Below, piece by piece: positions 38,992-51,518 of a DNA stretch of 63,025 nucleotides. Each line of letters begins with the position of its first letter. Positions within the stretch are counted from its first letter, which is position 1. The translations under genes and the position numbers were made by a program. The stretch is from Rhizophagus sp. LPA8_4_AMF (lineage: Eukaryota > Glomeromycota > Glomeromycetes > Glomerales > Glomeraceae). Under the pieces are notes generated by a model, which ran no database searches, was not told the DNA's origin, and was given only the letters and a program-made list of their open reading frames with translations. The DNA lies in the NCBI GenBank assembly GCA_021464525.1, contig JADRCO010000050.1:1-63025 (forward strand). The letters run 5' to 3'.

Positions 38992-40769
38992 TTACGTAAG
39001 AATATACGTATATATCCATATTTTTTGATAATTTTTTGAAAAAGATTAGAAATTTTATTGAACTTTAATTAATAACCTGGAGGCGAGACCTTCAATAATA
39101 TTCAATTCATAAAAATTTTTTAGAAAAAAAAAATGAATGGCATAATATTATAACGATGGTACTATAGTTCAATGTGAAAATGAACAATATACAAACATTA
39201 AAAGAACATTTTTTTAATAAACTTAATAAACGCTATAATTAATATAATTAATTGTATAAATTATTATGAATTCGTTGTTAATAAATGAAAATGTTTCTTC
39301 ATATAACATCATCGGAATGATACAAACGCAAATAATATAAAATTAAATGACAAAAAATAAATATTCCAAAATTCAATATCCCGACAGATCAGGATACATA
39401 AAGTTAACTTTTCATATAGCGAATTTCGATATATAATATTCAATGTAGTATAGAAATTTATATATAGATTTATACTAAAAAGTAAATTTCCCACTTCGCA
39501 AAAACCGTTAATATATATCTTATTAAATTGAGATCGGTTAGGATATTGAATTTCAGGATTAAGTATCAAGATTTTAGTCGAGATTTTTAATTTCGAGAGT
39601 TTAACAATCGGGATTATATGGTGTCGGATTATTAATTTTGGGATTTAGGACGACAAATAAACACGTCACTAGTAAGTACAGTACTTGACAAATTTTAAAA
39701 TCTTCAGTCTTAGGTCAAATCGTAAAATTTTAAAATGAACTAACCAAACGTGGCAAATCATAAATACGTCTCCGCACTTCACACCCTTTCATGATCAACC
39801 TTTCAAAGTACAGTATAATCTACCGGATTAATTACCCCACATTATCTTTGGCACATCAATATTAATTAGATTCATATTAAATTTCGTAATACAAATACTG
39901 TACAAATGAATAATAAATTTTGTTCTAGTAATTAAAATAAATTTCCATTTTTAGATGATCTTAAAATTACATGAATTTGTAATAGGGGTGATTTTTTCCA
40001 TCGCGTCATAAATTTTTATTCTAACGATAATGATTGGATAAATAGTTTAAAAATAGTTTAAATCTCATGATTTTATAAAATTGTAGCTTTTATTACTTAC
40101 TTATTTAAGATAATAACTAAATGTCAGTAAGAAAAAAGTAAATTGTTTAGAAGGCAATCATATATGATAATAATATTGTTTTTACTTATAAATTTTAATT
40201 TAAAATAATTTACATCGATTTTTGTAAGTTATCGAATTTTCTAATTCTTTTTTACTTCAAAATGAAATAATATTTTTCCGATTTATTAAGCCATTAAATT
40301 AATGTTGAAAATAATATGATATACTGTATATATGTACAGTATATATATAAAAAAACGAAAGGTTTGTGTGATCGAACGCTGTTTTATATCGAAGGACTCC
40401 AAAATGAGTGGATTGAATTCATTTTTCCTAATATTGTTATAAGATTGATTATGCCTTAAAATAAATTCGTTAAAGAAACAACGGTTCTCAATCATTTTAT
40501 TATATAATTCAAATAAATAATTAACGTAATTTGCAAGATTTGAAATTTTGTATAAAGATCTCTTTTTTATTATTTGTAAAGATAATAACTAAAAAATTAT
40601 TAATAGCATTTACTGTGGTATATATGAAGTGAAAAATGGAAATTTACCAAAATTAAACAAATTTATGAAAACAAGAACTAGAAAAATTTCAGATCAAATA
40701 AAAAATTTTTTTTTTCTACACGAAAGAAACAATTGTCCTTTAAACGATATGATAATACTACGATTATAT
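38992..40769. other. Intergenic region
   Basis: 3' flanks of two convergent genes and AT-rich sequence. Frames at 39309-39569 and 40286-40495 look random. No structured element recognised. Confidence 0.45.
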
Positions 40770-41250
40770 TTAATAACTTGATTTGTCATTATCTTTTTTA
40801 CCGCTATCATAACTATCTTTTTTATCGTCACGTTTGTCATGAATATCATAGTCATCATGTTTGTCCTTCATGTCATAGTCATCATGTTTGTCCTTCATGT
40901 CATAGTCATCATGCTTGTCCTTCATGTCATAGTCATCATGCTTGTCCTTCATGTCATAACCATCATGCTTGTCCTTCATGTCAATATCATAACCATAACC
41001 ATCATCATGTTTGTGTTTGTCTGTGGGTACCCATGGATTGTAATATGGATCGTATGGCTTTTCAGGTTCCATTGATTCCTTTTTACCATAATCTTCGTCG
41101 CGTTTACTAACTAAAAAATGAAAATGGTTAAAAAAAAAGTTGGCAAAAAAGAATCTAAAAAGTAGTGTATATAATTTAATTTCTACCTGGAGCTGCATTA
41201 ATTACCGCTGCGGAAGCGACTACGACTGACAAAATTGTTAAAAATTTCAT
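40770..41250 (-). CDS. Secreted protein with His/Asp/Lys 9-residue tandem repeats
   Basis: Exons 41250-41187 and 41110-40770; 134 residues. The first exon supplies a canonical signal peptide (MKFLTILSVVVASAAVINA) that a single-exon reading would miss; the 76-nt intron ends TTTTTTAG. A dibasic KR at about residues 24-25 (VSKRDED) suits Kex2 trimming of a short propeptide, and a second KR lies in the tail. The core has five perfect or near-perfect MKDKHDDYD repeats (27-bp units). The mature protein is very hydrophilic, rich in Asp, Lys, His and Tyr and without Cys. His/Asp clusters could bind divalent metals; that is an inference. It differs from Kex2-processed repeat precursors because KR does not separate the repeats. 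A candidate wall-associated or effector protein. Confidence 0.8.
40846..40981 (-). repeat. 27-bp coding minisatellite, five units
   Basis: The unit encodes MKDKHDDYD and repeats five times inside the secreted-protein gene; the units differ at only a few bases. Length variation in whole codons is expected between strains. Confidence 0.85.
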
Positions 41251-44200
41251 TTTTCGTTGTATAAGAAGCAAATGATTATTATATTTTAGTGAAACTTTTT
41301 TTTTTTTGATTTCTTTGATTTGCTTTCAGAGGAGTTGTGAAGAACTTTTAGAGGGGGATTTCCTTGGTGTTTATATATTCTTTTTTCATTATAGTAATTA
41401 TAGTAAAATTAAACGATTATATTAAAAATATTAATTTTATTCAGAAATTTATTATAAGGGGTATAAAATTTAGAGTAATCTGATTCACACATTCCAAGGA
41501 TGGAAACATTCATAGCCAAATAATTTTATCATAGTTAAAAAAACAAAAAAAAATATATTTTTTTCTTCATAGTGAATCAAAAAAAAAATCTTTGGCGGAA
41601 ACTTCGCAATGATTGATTTTTCATATTTAAATTTATAAATAGAAACTTGGGAGATGAGGAAATAGAATTTTGAGTATGAGATATTGAAACTAGTTATTAT
41701 ATTATTTCTTTACAAGTTTTAGGTATACATAATAAAGAGAATTTATATGTTTAAATTAGAATCGAATACCAAACGAGAGTCATTCCGGTCGGATGAACTT
41801 TATAATTATAAAAGTTTATTTTAACCTTTTAATATTTTGATAATATCATACAAGAAAGTTTTTTATTGATAAAATTTAGAAAATTTCTTATTTTAGCACA
41901 ATCGATTTAGAACAACATTTAGAAAACTTTAAAAGAAAACCAAAACCTATTTTCTTATTTTGGTCAAAATTGAAATTTCTATCAAAATTTCCGTAATCGA
42001 TCAATAAATCAAAACTGAAATTTTTTTTACTATTTAGGAAAGGAGGGAATTTTTTAATTACAGGGTTTTTTTTTTCGTGAGGAATATAATACCCAATTCT
42101 TAATTATTTGCCGAGTAAAGCGAAGACATACCCAAATTAGATTTAAAGTTAGGAACTAATGATTTCTTGTATTTCACTATGGTGATCAGATCAAATCTTA
42201 AATGTTATATATCTTGATTGAATGACTATTAAATTTGACAAATATGAAAAGTTAAATTTCATAGCTAAAAATAGCTAAAAATTTTTATAAATCGTTTTTT
42301 ATATTATGTTTTTATTTGTTGGTTGTTTATTACTAAATAAATAAAATTTATCCCTATTTTTAATTTACAATAATATAATACAATTAACAGTTTATAATTC
42401 ATTACCAGATTCCTTTTAATAATTCTTAATTTTTGTATCAGTATCAGAGATAACCATAGAAGTTGATTGTATCATGAATTATTTTACATTATCTAAACCG
42501 CCCATCCTCAACGTGACTCGTTCATTTGTAAGATTATTAGATTTATAATTTTCTTTCCAATTGATTTTTTATTTTTGAGCGATTAATTTTTAATTGTTTT
42601 GAATGGAAACAAGAGTACCATGAATTACAAAGCACGTTCTCTACTCCACATAATCTTTTATTTTTAATCTATTTGGTGGCCAGCAGCACTGTGCATAATG
42701 TAGGGATTCGTTGGTAATAATAAATTGCGAAATATTTCCAATATTTCCATCAGGATAAAATTATTTTTTATATTTATACGCTAATTTCTTGTATGTGGCA
42801 GAGCGTACAATACCATGTCAAATAAAATCAAAAGACAAAGAATGAATGAACAATAACTATAATCAAATTATTCGCACACTTTCATACTTTATTATTTCCG
42901 ATAATGTATTTATGTATTTAACTTCTTTATATTTTGATCCATAAAATTTGCTCACTTCAAGTCTTAAAAGGTTTTCGTATATCATTTCAAAAGATGGTCC
43001 ATCGAAATTATTCTTGATTTATTTAATTAGACTTAATAAATTATTGCTTATAACGTCTAGATTAGTGAGTGGCATAAAATTTTATGTTATTATCACTTTC
43101 TTTGAACATTCTCTTTTCGTTTCGCGATAATAATACTGTATGTTTTATCATCAGGTCATTCACTGGATTTTCATCATTATGTAAATATAATCACTCGACT
43201 AGCAATTATTTTAAACCGCATTTTAATGTCTTCAAAGTTCAAAAAAATATCTTTAAGTCATTTGTTACAAATTTGATAGTCTTTTCACTTTCGCTTTTAA
43301 TAAGAATTTCTAGAAAGCTATCTGACAAATCAGAAATCCTTCATTTTCTGGAACATAAGCGAAGGATTATTTATTGCACTGTTAAATCCTGTCATAAACA
43401 TCGCTTTTATTTATTTATTTTTTTTTTGATTATGTAACACTTCCTGGATAGCCGTGAAATATACGCAACATTCGTTTATGCGACAGGTTTCCGTTTTCCT
43501 TGTATGTTATATATTGAAATACATGATAGAAACATTTAAAACCATTTTATGTGGTCGCCAAAATTCATGGCCAAAAAAAATTTGTATGTCGTATAAAAAT
43601 CAGTTTTGCTCCAAACGGAACACCACAAAACAGAAATTATCATTTACCAAGAATTCAATTTCCCTTTAAAGTTATCGATCTTGATTCTTGTATCTTTTAA
43701 CAGGTTGATTTTCTCTATATTAACGATGGTTTAAGAGTGTCTCTTAAACGTAAGTCATAGGTGTTCATTATATAAAGAGTAAAAAAGTAATAAATTAAAA
43801 TAAATTCTTTTGTATATATACGAATAATTAAATGATATTCCTAGAATTACTGTAAAAATTCAAGTTACAGAATATCTTCGAAAATAAATCGTTCAAAAAA
43901 TGAAGTTGCAAAAATCCGTAAGTATCATCAAAAAATTTAAATATTCTCTTAAAGCATCTCGAAATATTGTGTATAATTTGGGCTTCCGTTTGAAAGTCAA
44001 CATGATTTGAAATGTAAATTCGAATATGATTCGAATCTCGTGTGATTTTCGAATTTAACCAATGACTGTACAGTAGTACGTCTGTATATCGTTAAATATT
44101 CTGATTTAATAAACAAGGAATTTGAAAATTAGATTTTGGGTGAATGAGAGTATGGGACGTAGTTATCAAAATTTTTAAATATACTGTACATACTTCTTAT

Positions 44201-45189
44201 TTGTGAAGTAAAATTAGTTGTATCCATTTGGACCGGTCCTCATCTTCACTCTTCTCTTTGACATTTCTAGACCTTTCAAACCTTTCAGGCTCGAGTAATT
44301 TAATTTTTTTTGATTTGTGAAGCCCTTCGTATTCAAGATTATGGTCAATCTTCATTTGAATAAATCTGACTTTATCAAATTCTAATACCTTTAGCATAAT
44401 AATATTCTTAGTCTATAATCACAAGATTCTGAAAATTACAGGATTCTGAACGAATCCCTTCCGCTTACCATGTTTGAAGTAAGCGAATTTTCATTCATCA
44501 AAACTTCATCCAATATTTTATATAAGCTTAGGATGTAAATAACATTGTTCATTTATCCGAGTCATCTTTCGTTTGATCTGATCCAGGATTATTCAAATTG
44601 TATTTTCTACTGTTTTTTTTTTGAAAAGTGACTTTGCTTAGTAAGACTAAAACCACAGTACTGTACGCATTACACAGTGTATATGTAATGACGTCAACAT
44701 CTAATCTTGAAAAAAATTCATACAAAATCATTAGCAAATCATGTGGTTTACTGTAATGTTTGGTTGCAATGTCATAATGACGCGTTTTTTTGTACAGTAT
44801 ATATCTCTATTCGTCTACTAATAGTTGGTTTACGGGTTTTTTATATTTATATTAGTATATTAATATTTATATATCGATATTCGATAATATCGATAGTAAA
44901 AAAATATCTAAATACCAGCTCCGCACATCACATCATCTATTTCGTCTATTGACGGCTAAAGTCGGATCAGTGTCAGATTACATAAGCGTAATTATTAGTC
45001 ATCATTATTAATCATTTTTTTTCGCGTACGCGAAATCTCTTTTTTAATATATATATACCCTCACTTTCCTCTAAAAAAAAATACTAAAAAAAAAAATACT
45101 CTTTCTAAAAAACACTCTCTAAACATGTTCTAAAATAAAAAATAATATCCCTTCTAAAAATACACTCTCTAAAAAAAATAAAATCCGCC
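41251..45189. other. Gene-poor intergenic region
   Basis: About 3.9 kb without a gene I can support. Frames at 42948-43130, 43084-43437, 43454-43669 and 44197-44397 have no domain, no repeats and AT-driven composition. The first 200 bp upstream of 41250 are presumably the promoter of the secreted-protein gene. Confidence 0.45.
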
Positions 45190-45490
45190 GCCTGCCGTCT
45201 TAGCTCAATGGAGCTCATATTTTTGCTCCTGGGACGTGAAATTTGCAACTCCTCAGATACTGTCCAAGTGCCTTTAAACGTATTTTTATAGGATCTTATG
45301 CTGATGATCCTTTCTTTGTCCTTTGACGTTAAGGGTTTTTTTAAGTAAACGGAGCATTTCAGGACAACGCGAATGATCACTTTTTCTTATTGCAAGACAA
45401 CCTTACTCTCCGGCAGCTACTGATACTGTAGCTGGGTGGATTAAATCGGTTATGAGGTCTTGTCTCCTACTTCAACCACTAAGGATTTTA
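45190..45490 (+). pseudogene. Decayed tyrosine-recombinase-like fragment
   Basis: Reading the plus strand across frames gives pieces resembling the C-terminal half of transposon-type tyrosine recombinases common in these genomes: DTVQVPLNVF at about 45258, then, after frame changes, ARQPYSPAATDTVAGWIKSVMR at about 45391-45458. Stop codons and at least two frameshifts interrupt it, and no HxxR or catalytic Tyr segment is recognisable downstream. The open frame on the opposite strand (45105-45380) is a shadow. Identification rests on one well-conserved block, so the exact family (DIRS-, Crypton- or other) is open. Confidence 0.5.
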
Positions 45491-45863
45491 TATTTCTTTG
45501 CAGACATTTATTAATACACCACCAATCCTCCTTTTATAGAGCCTCTCTATATATAATATAGGAACGATCAATATAATCTTTGTAGGCGTCCATAGGGTTT
45601 TGGACGTTAATAGAAAATTTAAATTTATCTTATCATCTTAATACGTGTATTGGTATGGGTCTATGGTAAGTTTCGCAATGTTTTTTATGAAACCATTTTC
45701 TCATTTTTTTTTAAAAAGGTATTGTTATAAACATCACAACATTACCAGTATAGCACTATTTTATATTGAAGAAACTAGATGACAGACAAATGCTCTCTGA
45801 AGAGCATTACTGGCTTTTTAGATGAGTGTAAAGTGGCTCAAGAGAGGTGTGTTTTTTTTTTAT

Positions 45864-46087
45864 TTTGCAAAGTGAGTAATACCTAAGCAAAGTACAGAAC
45901 GGATTACTCATTGAGTCGGGGAGTTCACAAGTTTGCTTAGGATCATATTACTGGGTTTGTTTGCTTGGGTTGGTGAAGGGTGAATTGAATTTTTTTGCAA
46001 AGTGGGTAACTCCTAAGCAAAGTACAGAACGGATTACTCATTGAGTCGGGGAGTTCACAAGTTTGCTTAGGATAATTACCCACTTAT
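45864..46087. repeat. Two tandem copies of a hairpin-forming (foldback) element
   Basis: A block of about 90 bp occurs twice with a 130-bp period (45864 and 45994 onward); the core from CCTAAGCAAAGTACAGAACG through TTTGCTTAGGAT is identical. Each copy is an inverted repeat: CCTAAGCAAA pairs with TTTGCTTAGG, and in the second copy AAGTGGGTAA (46000-46009) pairs perfectly with TTACCCACTT (46076-46085). The first copy has decayed outer arms. Probably a small MITE or foldback transposon that inserted or duplicated beside itself. Confidence 0.75.
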
Positions 46088-49069
46088 TTTTATTTCTTTT
46101 ATTTATTTTTTTTTATTCCTTTTATTTTTTTTTTATTCCTTTTTATTTTTATTTTATTTTTATTTTTTCTTTTTTAATTTTGTTCACTTGATAACCAACT
46201 TAAGCAAACATCCTTACTTTGTTATTGGTAAAGTCTGCTAGTTTTAAAGGAAGAATTGGCTATGTCTTCTTTACCATTAAATAAAAATTTGACACACTAT
46301 TAACAATTTCTTCTTTCTTGTAATAGATAAATACAGAAATTTGCAACATCAGAAAATTTTCTTTGAGGTCATATGATATATATAGTACATCAATATTACG
46401 GTAATCACATTTGGACTTGTCAAGTAAAATCAATATGGATAAATGGTAATATTTAACCTAAATGATAGATCTTGTTATTTAACATCCAATTAATGCATTG
46501 TCAATTTTATTTAGCAAATGCATCAATTACATTATTTTGTTACTATTAATATATACAAATATTATCATTTTATTAGATAATGATTTCAAAACCATTAATA
46601 AATACCAAAGTGTCAAAGAAAGAGTAAAGAACAAAAATAAAAAATGAATTGTTACTTGTTAGTAAAAGTTTGACGTACAAAAGTGTAAATGTTTGTTTAA
46701 AGATAAAAATGGTATATGAGATGAAAGATAGGGAGAAAGGCAATTATTAATATTATTTTTTCGAATATTCTAGCTTTTGCCAATATGACATGTTTGCCAT
46801 TAATAAACGATTAAAACAATTACAAAAAATAAAAAAAAAATATCAATAAAAAGCGTGATTAACACTGATTTTTTTAATTAATTGAGAATCGTTTTAGTCA
46901 TAGTTGGAGGAAAAACATCCACATTCATTTATTAATATAGAAAAAAAAAGTTTTTAGCAATTATTATTTTCCTCTTTTATTGATTACGTTAAATTTATTA
47001 AGCAACCCCTTGAATAAAAAAAAATTTGGTATTGTTTAATAAAATAAAATCTTAATATAATAAAAATTATTTAAAATAAACCATGTCAGAGTTCTACTAA
47101 TTTTTTTTTTTTGGATCAACAACGGGTATTATTTTAAATTTGTATTTGAAGATCAGGAGTGTTCAATAGGCATAATTTCAATTTTTCTAATACTCATATA
47201 TGCCTATTTTAATCACAAAAGCTCTTGATTATAATGAGAATTCAGAAAAAAAGATTTTTCTTAAATATACCGATTTTACTATTAATGAAAATATTTCCCA
47301 TTTTATTTTTCGCTTTAAAGATATAATCCTTTATATTTTCTTATATATCTTGAAGGCATAAATTCCTGTTGATTTGGACAGTTTATGAAAAGTTGACTTG
47401 TATAAATAGCTTAAGATGTATTTCACCTAATAATAATAAATCGGTAATATAAGATTATACGATAATTGATAATTTTTTCAGTGGCATGACATTTAAATGA
47501 TACGAAAAATGTATGAAATACTTCTCTTCAGTTTTCTGGATTTGCATCCAAACTTTTTAATTAAGAATCTGTAGTTTCGGCTCTAATATTATCTAACGAG
47601 AGAAAATGATCATATGGTTGATTATTGAATGAAGGAATTACTAAAATTATTTCATTTATATCTAATGAATGTATCAGATACTAGTGTCAGGTGCCATATA
47701 TCATTATGATTTTTTTTCTGTTAGATTTGATTAAATTTCATTTGCTGATATGCAAATTCCAATATTTTCAATATAAGCAAATGTAGAATCGATAAAAAAT
47801 ATTTCCTAGGTAAAAGTCTTTATATGAATTAATCCATGAACATGAAATATTACTAAGTGAAAGACAAATGTCATATTTGATTCAATATTTGATCTCATGT
47901 TATTATGGTTTGTTGTAAGTATAGTTTAAAACTTAAACCCGAATGCTGATTTAACCGATTAGTTGGTTAAACAATAATTATTTTTTTTTTTGTAATCGAC
48001 CAATTTATTGATTGGAGTCCAATAATTTATGTGTTTCTATCATTCTATGATATTTTGCATTAAAAGAGCATACTATCTAACATATATATAAAATTATCTG
48101 AGAGTTTTTCGTCCAGATTGGGAATTAGGATTAGATTAATTGCAAAAACTAATCTATAACAATACTAATTTTTACGCCCAATTTTTCATTTCAAAAATTT
48201 CTCGAATAATTTGTTGTTTTTTAAATTATATGGTAATTTAAAAACTATAACTGTATAAGAATATTGATTTGATCAAAAATTATAAAGTTTAACGACGGAA
48301 TTTGAACTACTGCTATCATTTATTATTTTTATTTTATAATGTTTTTAATGATATTTAAAAATTTTGACTTCTATTAAATAGATCTCTAGTTGAATATATG
48401 TAATTTATATTCGAATATCATATCTGATATCTAATTTACATAAACGAATATTAAAACATCCTAATTTTCCATATTTCAAGATAATAAAGTATAAGTTCTA
48501 CGGTGTAGCCGATTGTATCAAACCATTAAAAGTAATAGATACATAGGAATGAGAATTCCAAAAGAGTTAACACAGCGAAATTTTGAATTTCTATTTTTGA
48601 GAATTTGAATAAATTTATTTCCCAAATTTTGAACTGACTTAACTGAAATCAAATGTTAAAATTGTTTTAACATTTACTAGTTGTTATAAAGTTTAAATAA
48701 TGGTTTGTTAAAACCTATGTTTAAAGTTAAAATTAACTTTTGTATGCAATACGCATTACATTCCAAAATTGTTTTCATTATAGAAAAATAATAAAAATAC
48801 AGAAATTTTTAAATAAAAATAATAAAATCTCTTTGTGATAAATTAAACTTTTTATCTTTCCTTCTTCTGCCTTATTCCACGAAGGAACTATTAACCTTCA
48901 TAATTTATGGAAATTCATTATTACACAGCATGTCTCTGAATTTCTTCTCAGAATTAACTTTACAACTACTGGATGGAATTACGACATTAATCAGATTAAG
49001 GCAAGGTCAATTATTAAATTAATTTCAATAACGTTGGTTTATTGCTTTAATTCTATTAAAACCCATCAT
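46088..49069. other. Gene-poor intergenic region
   Basis: About 3 kb of AT-rich sequence including T-rich simple sequence at 46085-46175. No reading frame or RNA gene recognised. Confidence 0.45.
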
Positions 49070-50286
49070 TTAATCAGATAAGCAAATAATATATTCATCA
49101 TCTGTATCATCTATATTCATATTATCAATAATGGCTTCTAATTCAACTACTACTTGCTTAATAGTTGGCCGATTTTCAGGTTTACCATCCCAGCAATCTA
49201 AAAGAAAAATAAATTTTAAGTATTGTAAATAGTATTGTAATTTAATAAAAATTTAATCATTTACCTTTATAAATTTTTATATATTCTTGAGGCGTATCAG
49301 GAATAATATTTTCTCGAAGACCTTGTAAAATTTTTTTATCTAACCAAAAGTCGTATCGTCCATTACAAAAAGGTCGCCGTCCACTAGATATTTCCCATAA
49401 GAGTAAGCCAATGCTGTAAACGTTACTCTTTTCGTTTAATGAGTATTTCCCAGTTTTAAATACTTGTGGATCAATATAGGGAGTCATTTTGTTTATTTCT
49501 TCGTTAACTACTTCAAATTTAATAAAATTTGATAGAGGCTCTTCAATCCTTTTTAACAATCCAAAACCTGATAGTTTGATGGAATTTTGATGAACTAATA
49601 CATTATTGGAGTTCTATTAATTAACGAAATAAATAAATAATTAGTCCATGTGTACAAGTTTATTATTATATAGTAAAATTTAAATAAGTATTACCAAACC
49701 ACAATGTATTATTCCTTCATCGTGTAAGAATAACACAGCATGAGCTAGTTGAAACGCCAGATTTTAACTTATCATCCCAAGTGAGATTATTAAAATTCTC
49801 ATTTAAATATCTTCTTAGTGCCACCATCGGCATATTCCATTACTAATGAATATTTTTCAAGTCCATTATTTTGAACTTTAAAGAAAAAATATTTAAGTTA
49901 GACTTCTTTAGGTTAATTATATTAATAATATTAGAGTGCTATTATACCTTGATTGAAAGTTGTAATACCATATAAACGAATAATATTCTCATGAGAATCA
50001 ACTTCACGCCGAAGTATTATCTAGAATCATTAAAAATTTTAAATTAGAAATGTAACATATATTATAAAGATTGAAATATTTGTATACGTATATCAAGTAT
50101 ACATTTTATAATTACCTCATTTACAACTTCTTTAGTAAATGATTTATAAAAAGATATCAATGTATAATATTGATGAGAATTTTTCCGTTTTGCACGATAG
50201 ATTTGTCCAAACCTTTCGCAATCAATTTCTTTAATTTTATTAAAATGTTTAAATTCGTAATGTTTAAAATATTTTTTTGCTATAGC
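49070..50286 (-). pseudogene. Dead kinase (TKL/Sel1-family relic)
   Basis: All kinase exons of the local family can be traced. The first exon (about 50350-50117) has an in-frame stop in the WIEEAI motif, a damaged Gly loop (DCERFGQ for GSGSFGK) and Ile in place of the VAIK Lys. The third exon (about 49860-49695) has two frameshifts, and HRD has become HCG. The fourth (49614-49261) reads GFG instead of DFG. The last exon (49197-49070) ends shortly after the kinase C-lobe, without Sel1 repeats. Loss of every catalytic element together with frame damage makes this a pseudogene rather than a regulated pseudokinase. Its N-terminal remnant is fused in frame to the tail of the upstream kinase gene. 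Confidence 0.85.
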
Positions 50287-51518
50287 TTATTCAATCCAAT
50301 TAATCCATTCAGTGTCATTAGTTTGATTACTTTTTAGTGATTTTAATTTATCAACTACCTGATTGATAGTTGGACGATTATCTGGTTCATCATCCCAACA
50401 TCCTAAAAAAAATGGAATTACTAGAATAAATAATGATATCATAATTAGAAGAACATTTATAAATCATATATACCAGTATATAGATCAATATAAGCAGGAG
50501 GCGTGTCAGGAACAGGTGTTTCTCTAAGTCCTTGTGGAATTTGAACAATTAAACAATAAGTTGACATCCCTTTAAAAGGTGGCTGACCACTTGATATTTC
50601 CCACAGGAGTACACCAATACTATAAATATCACTCTTTTTATTTAAAGAGTATTGTTGTTCTGAATTAAATTTTTTGGGATCAATATATGGAATTACACCT
50701 AATAAATCTGATTGTGATTTATATGCTTCATCAATCCTTTTTGATAACCCAAAATCAGCCAACTTAATGTTATTTTGATGAATTAATACATTTTTTGAGT
50801 GCTATTAATGCATCAAATAAATCGATTAATTAATATACATGATAACAATATAAAATATGAATGTAAATGAATTACCAGATCACGATGAACAATTCCTTCA
50901 TCATGCAAGCATAATACGGAATGAGCTAGCTGAAGTGCCAATTTCAATTTATTATCCCAAGTAAGATTATGAAAATGTTCCTTCAAGTACTCTTTAAAAG
51001 TACCACTATCAGCGTATTCCATTACTAACCGATATTTTCTTGAATTGTAATCTTGATTTTTTATTGAAAAAGTCATTTAATTTAAAAAATTTCACAAAGT
51101 TAATAATTTTAAAATTATCAGTAGAAAATATATTATACCCATTGTAATGCCAAAGAAGCGAATAATATTCTCATGGAAATCTACTTCACGCTGAAGTTTA
51201 AGCTAAATTATAAATAATATAAATAAGATTTTAAATTAAAGTCATAACAAAAAAAAATAATTTGCATGTTATGTTTCGAATTACCTCATTGACAACTTCT
51301 CTAATTGTGATTTTATCGAAATTAAAAAAATCTTTCAATGCTAAATAACTATGAGAACTTTTCCACTTAGCACGGTAGACTCTTCCGAAGCTTCCGGAAC
51401 CAATTTCTTCAATATTATTAAAATATTTATATTCGAATTTTTTAAAATAATTTTTCGCAATAGCTTCTTCAATCCAATTAAGTAACTCATTTGTTGTTGG
51501 TATAACAAGTTCGGACAT
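50287..51518 (-). CDS. TKL-like protein kinase lacking Sel1 repeats
   Basis: Exons 51518-51285, 51202-51139, 51051-50876, 50801-50474, 50402-50287; 305 residues. Kinase motifs are intact: Gly loop IGSGSFGRV (39-47), Lys62, HRDLHSKN (Asp157), DFG (174-176), SDIYSIGVLLWEISSG. After the C-lobe motif DNRPTINQVVDKLKSLK the frame runs straight into the start of another kinase (NDTEWINWIE) and stops at TAA 50289-50287. The gene has therefore lost its Sel1 part and gained about 16 foreign residues by fusion with the pseudogene downstream. The third exon begins 9 nt later than in the paralogue at 55096-56957 because the ancestral acceptor AG has changed to AA. Catalytically plausible, but its targeting domain is gone. 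Confidence 0.8.

Noticed and set aside
40733-41110. Open frame with Cys/His-rich repeats (CPSCHSHH) on the plus strand
   Set aside because: It is the antisense shadow of the 27-bp repeats coding MKDKHDDYD. The minus strand has a signal peptide, proper splice sites and a stop in phase; the plus frame has none of these.
43084-43437. 117-codon plus-strand frame
   Set aside because: Phe/Ile/Ser-rich translation of AT-rich DNA; no splice partners or recognisable motif.
44020-44060. GATTCGAATCTCG resembling a tRNA B box
   Set aside because: No matching A box, acceptor stem or anticodon arm around it; no tRNA gene is supported anywhere in the window.
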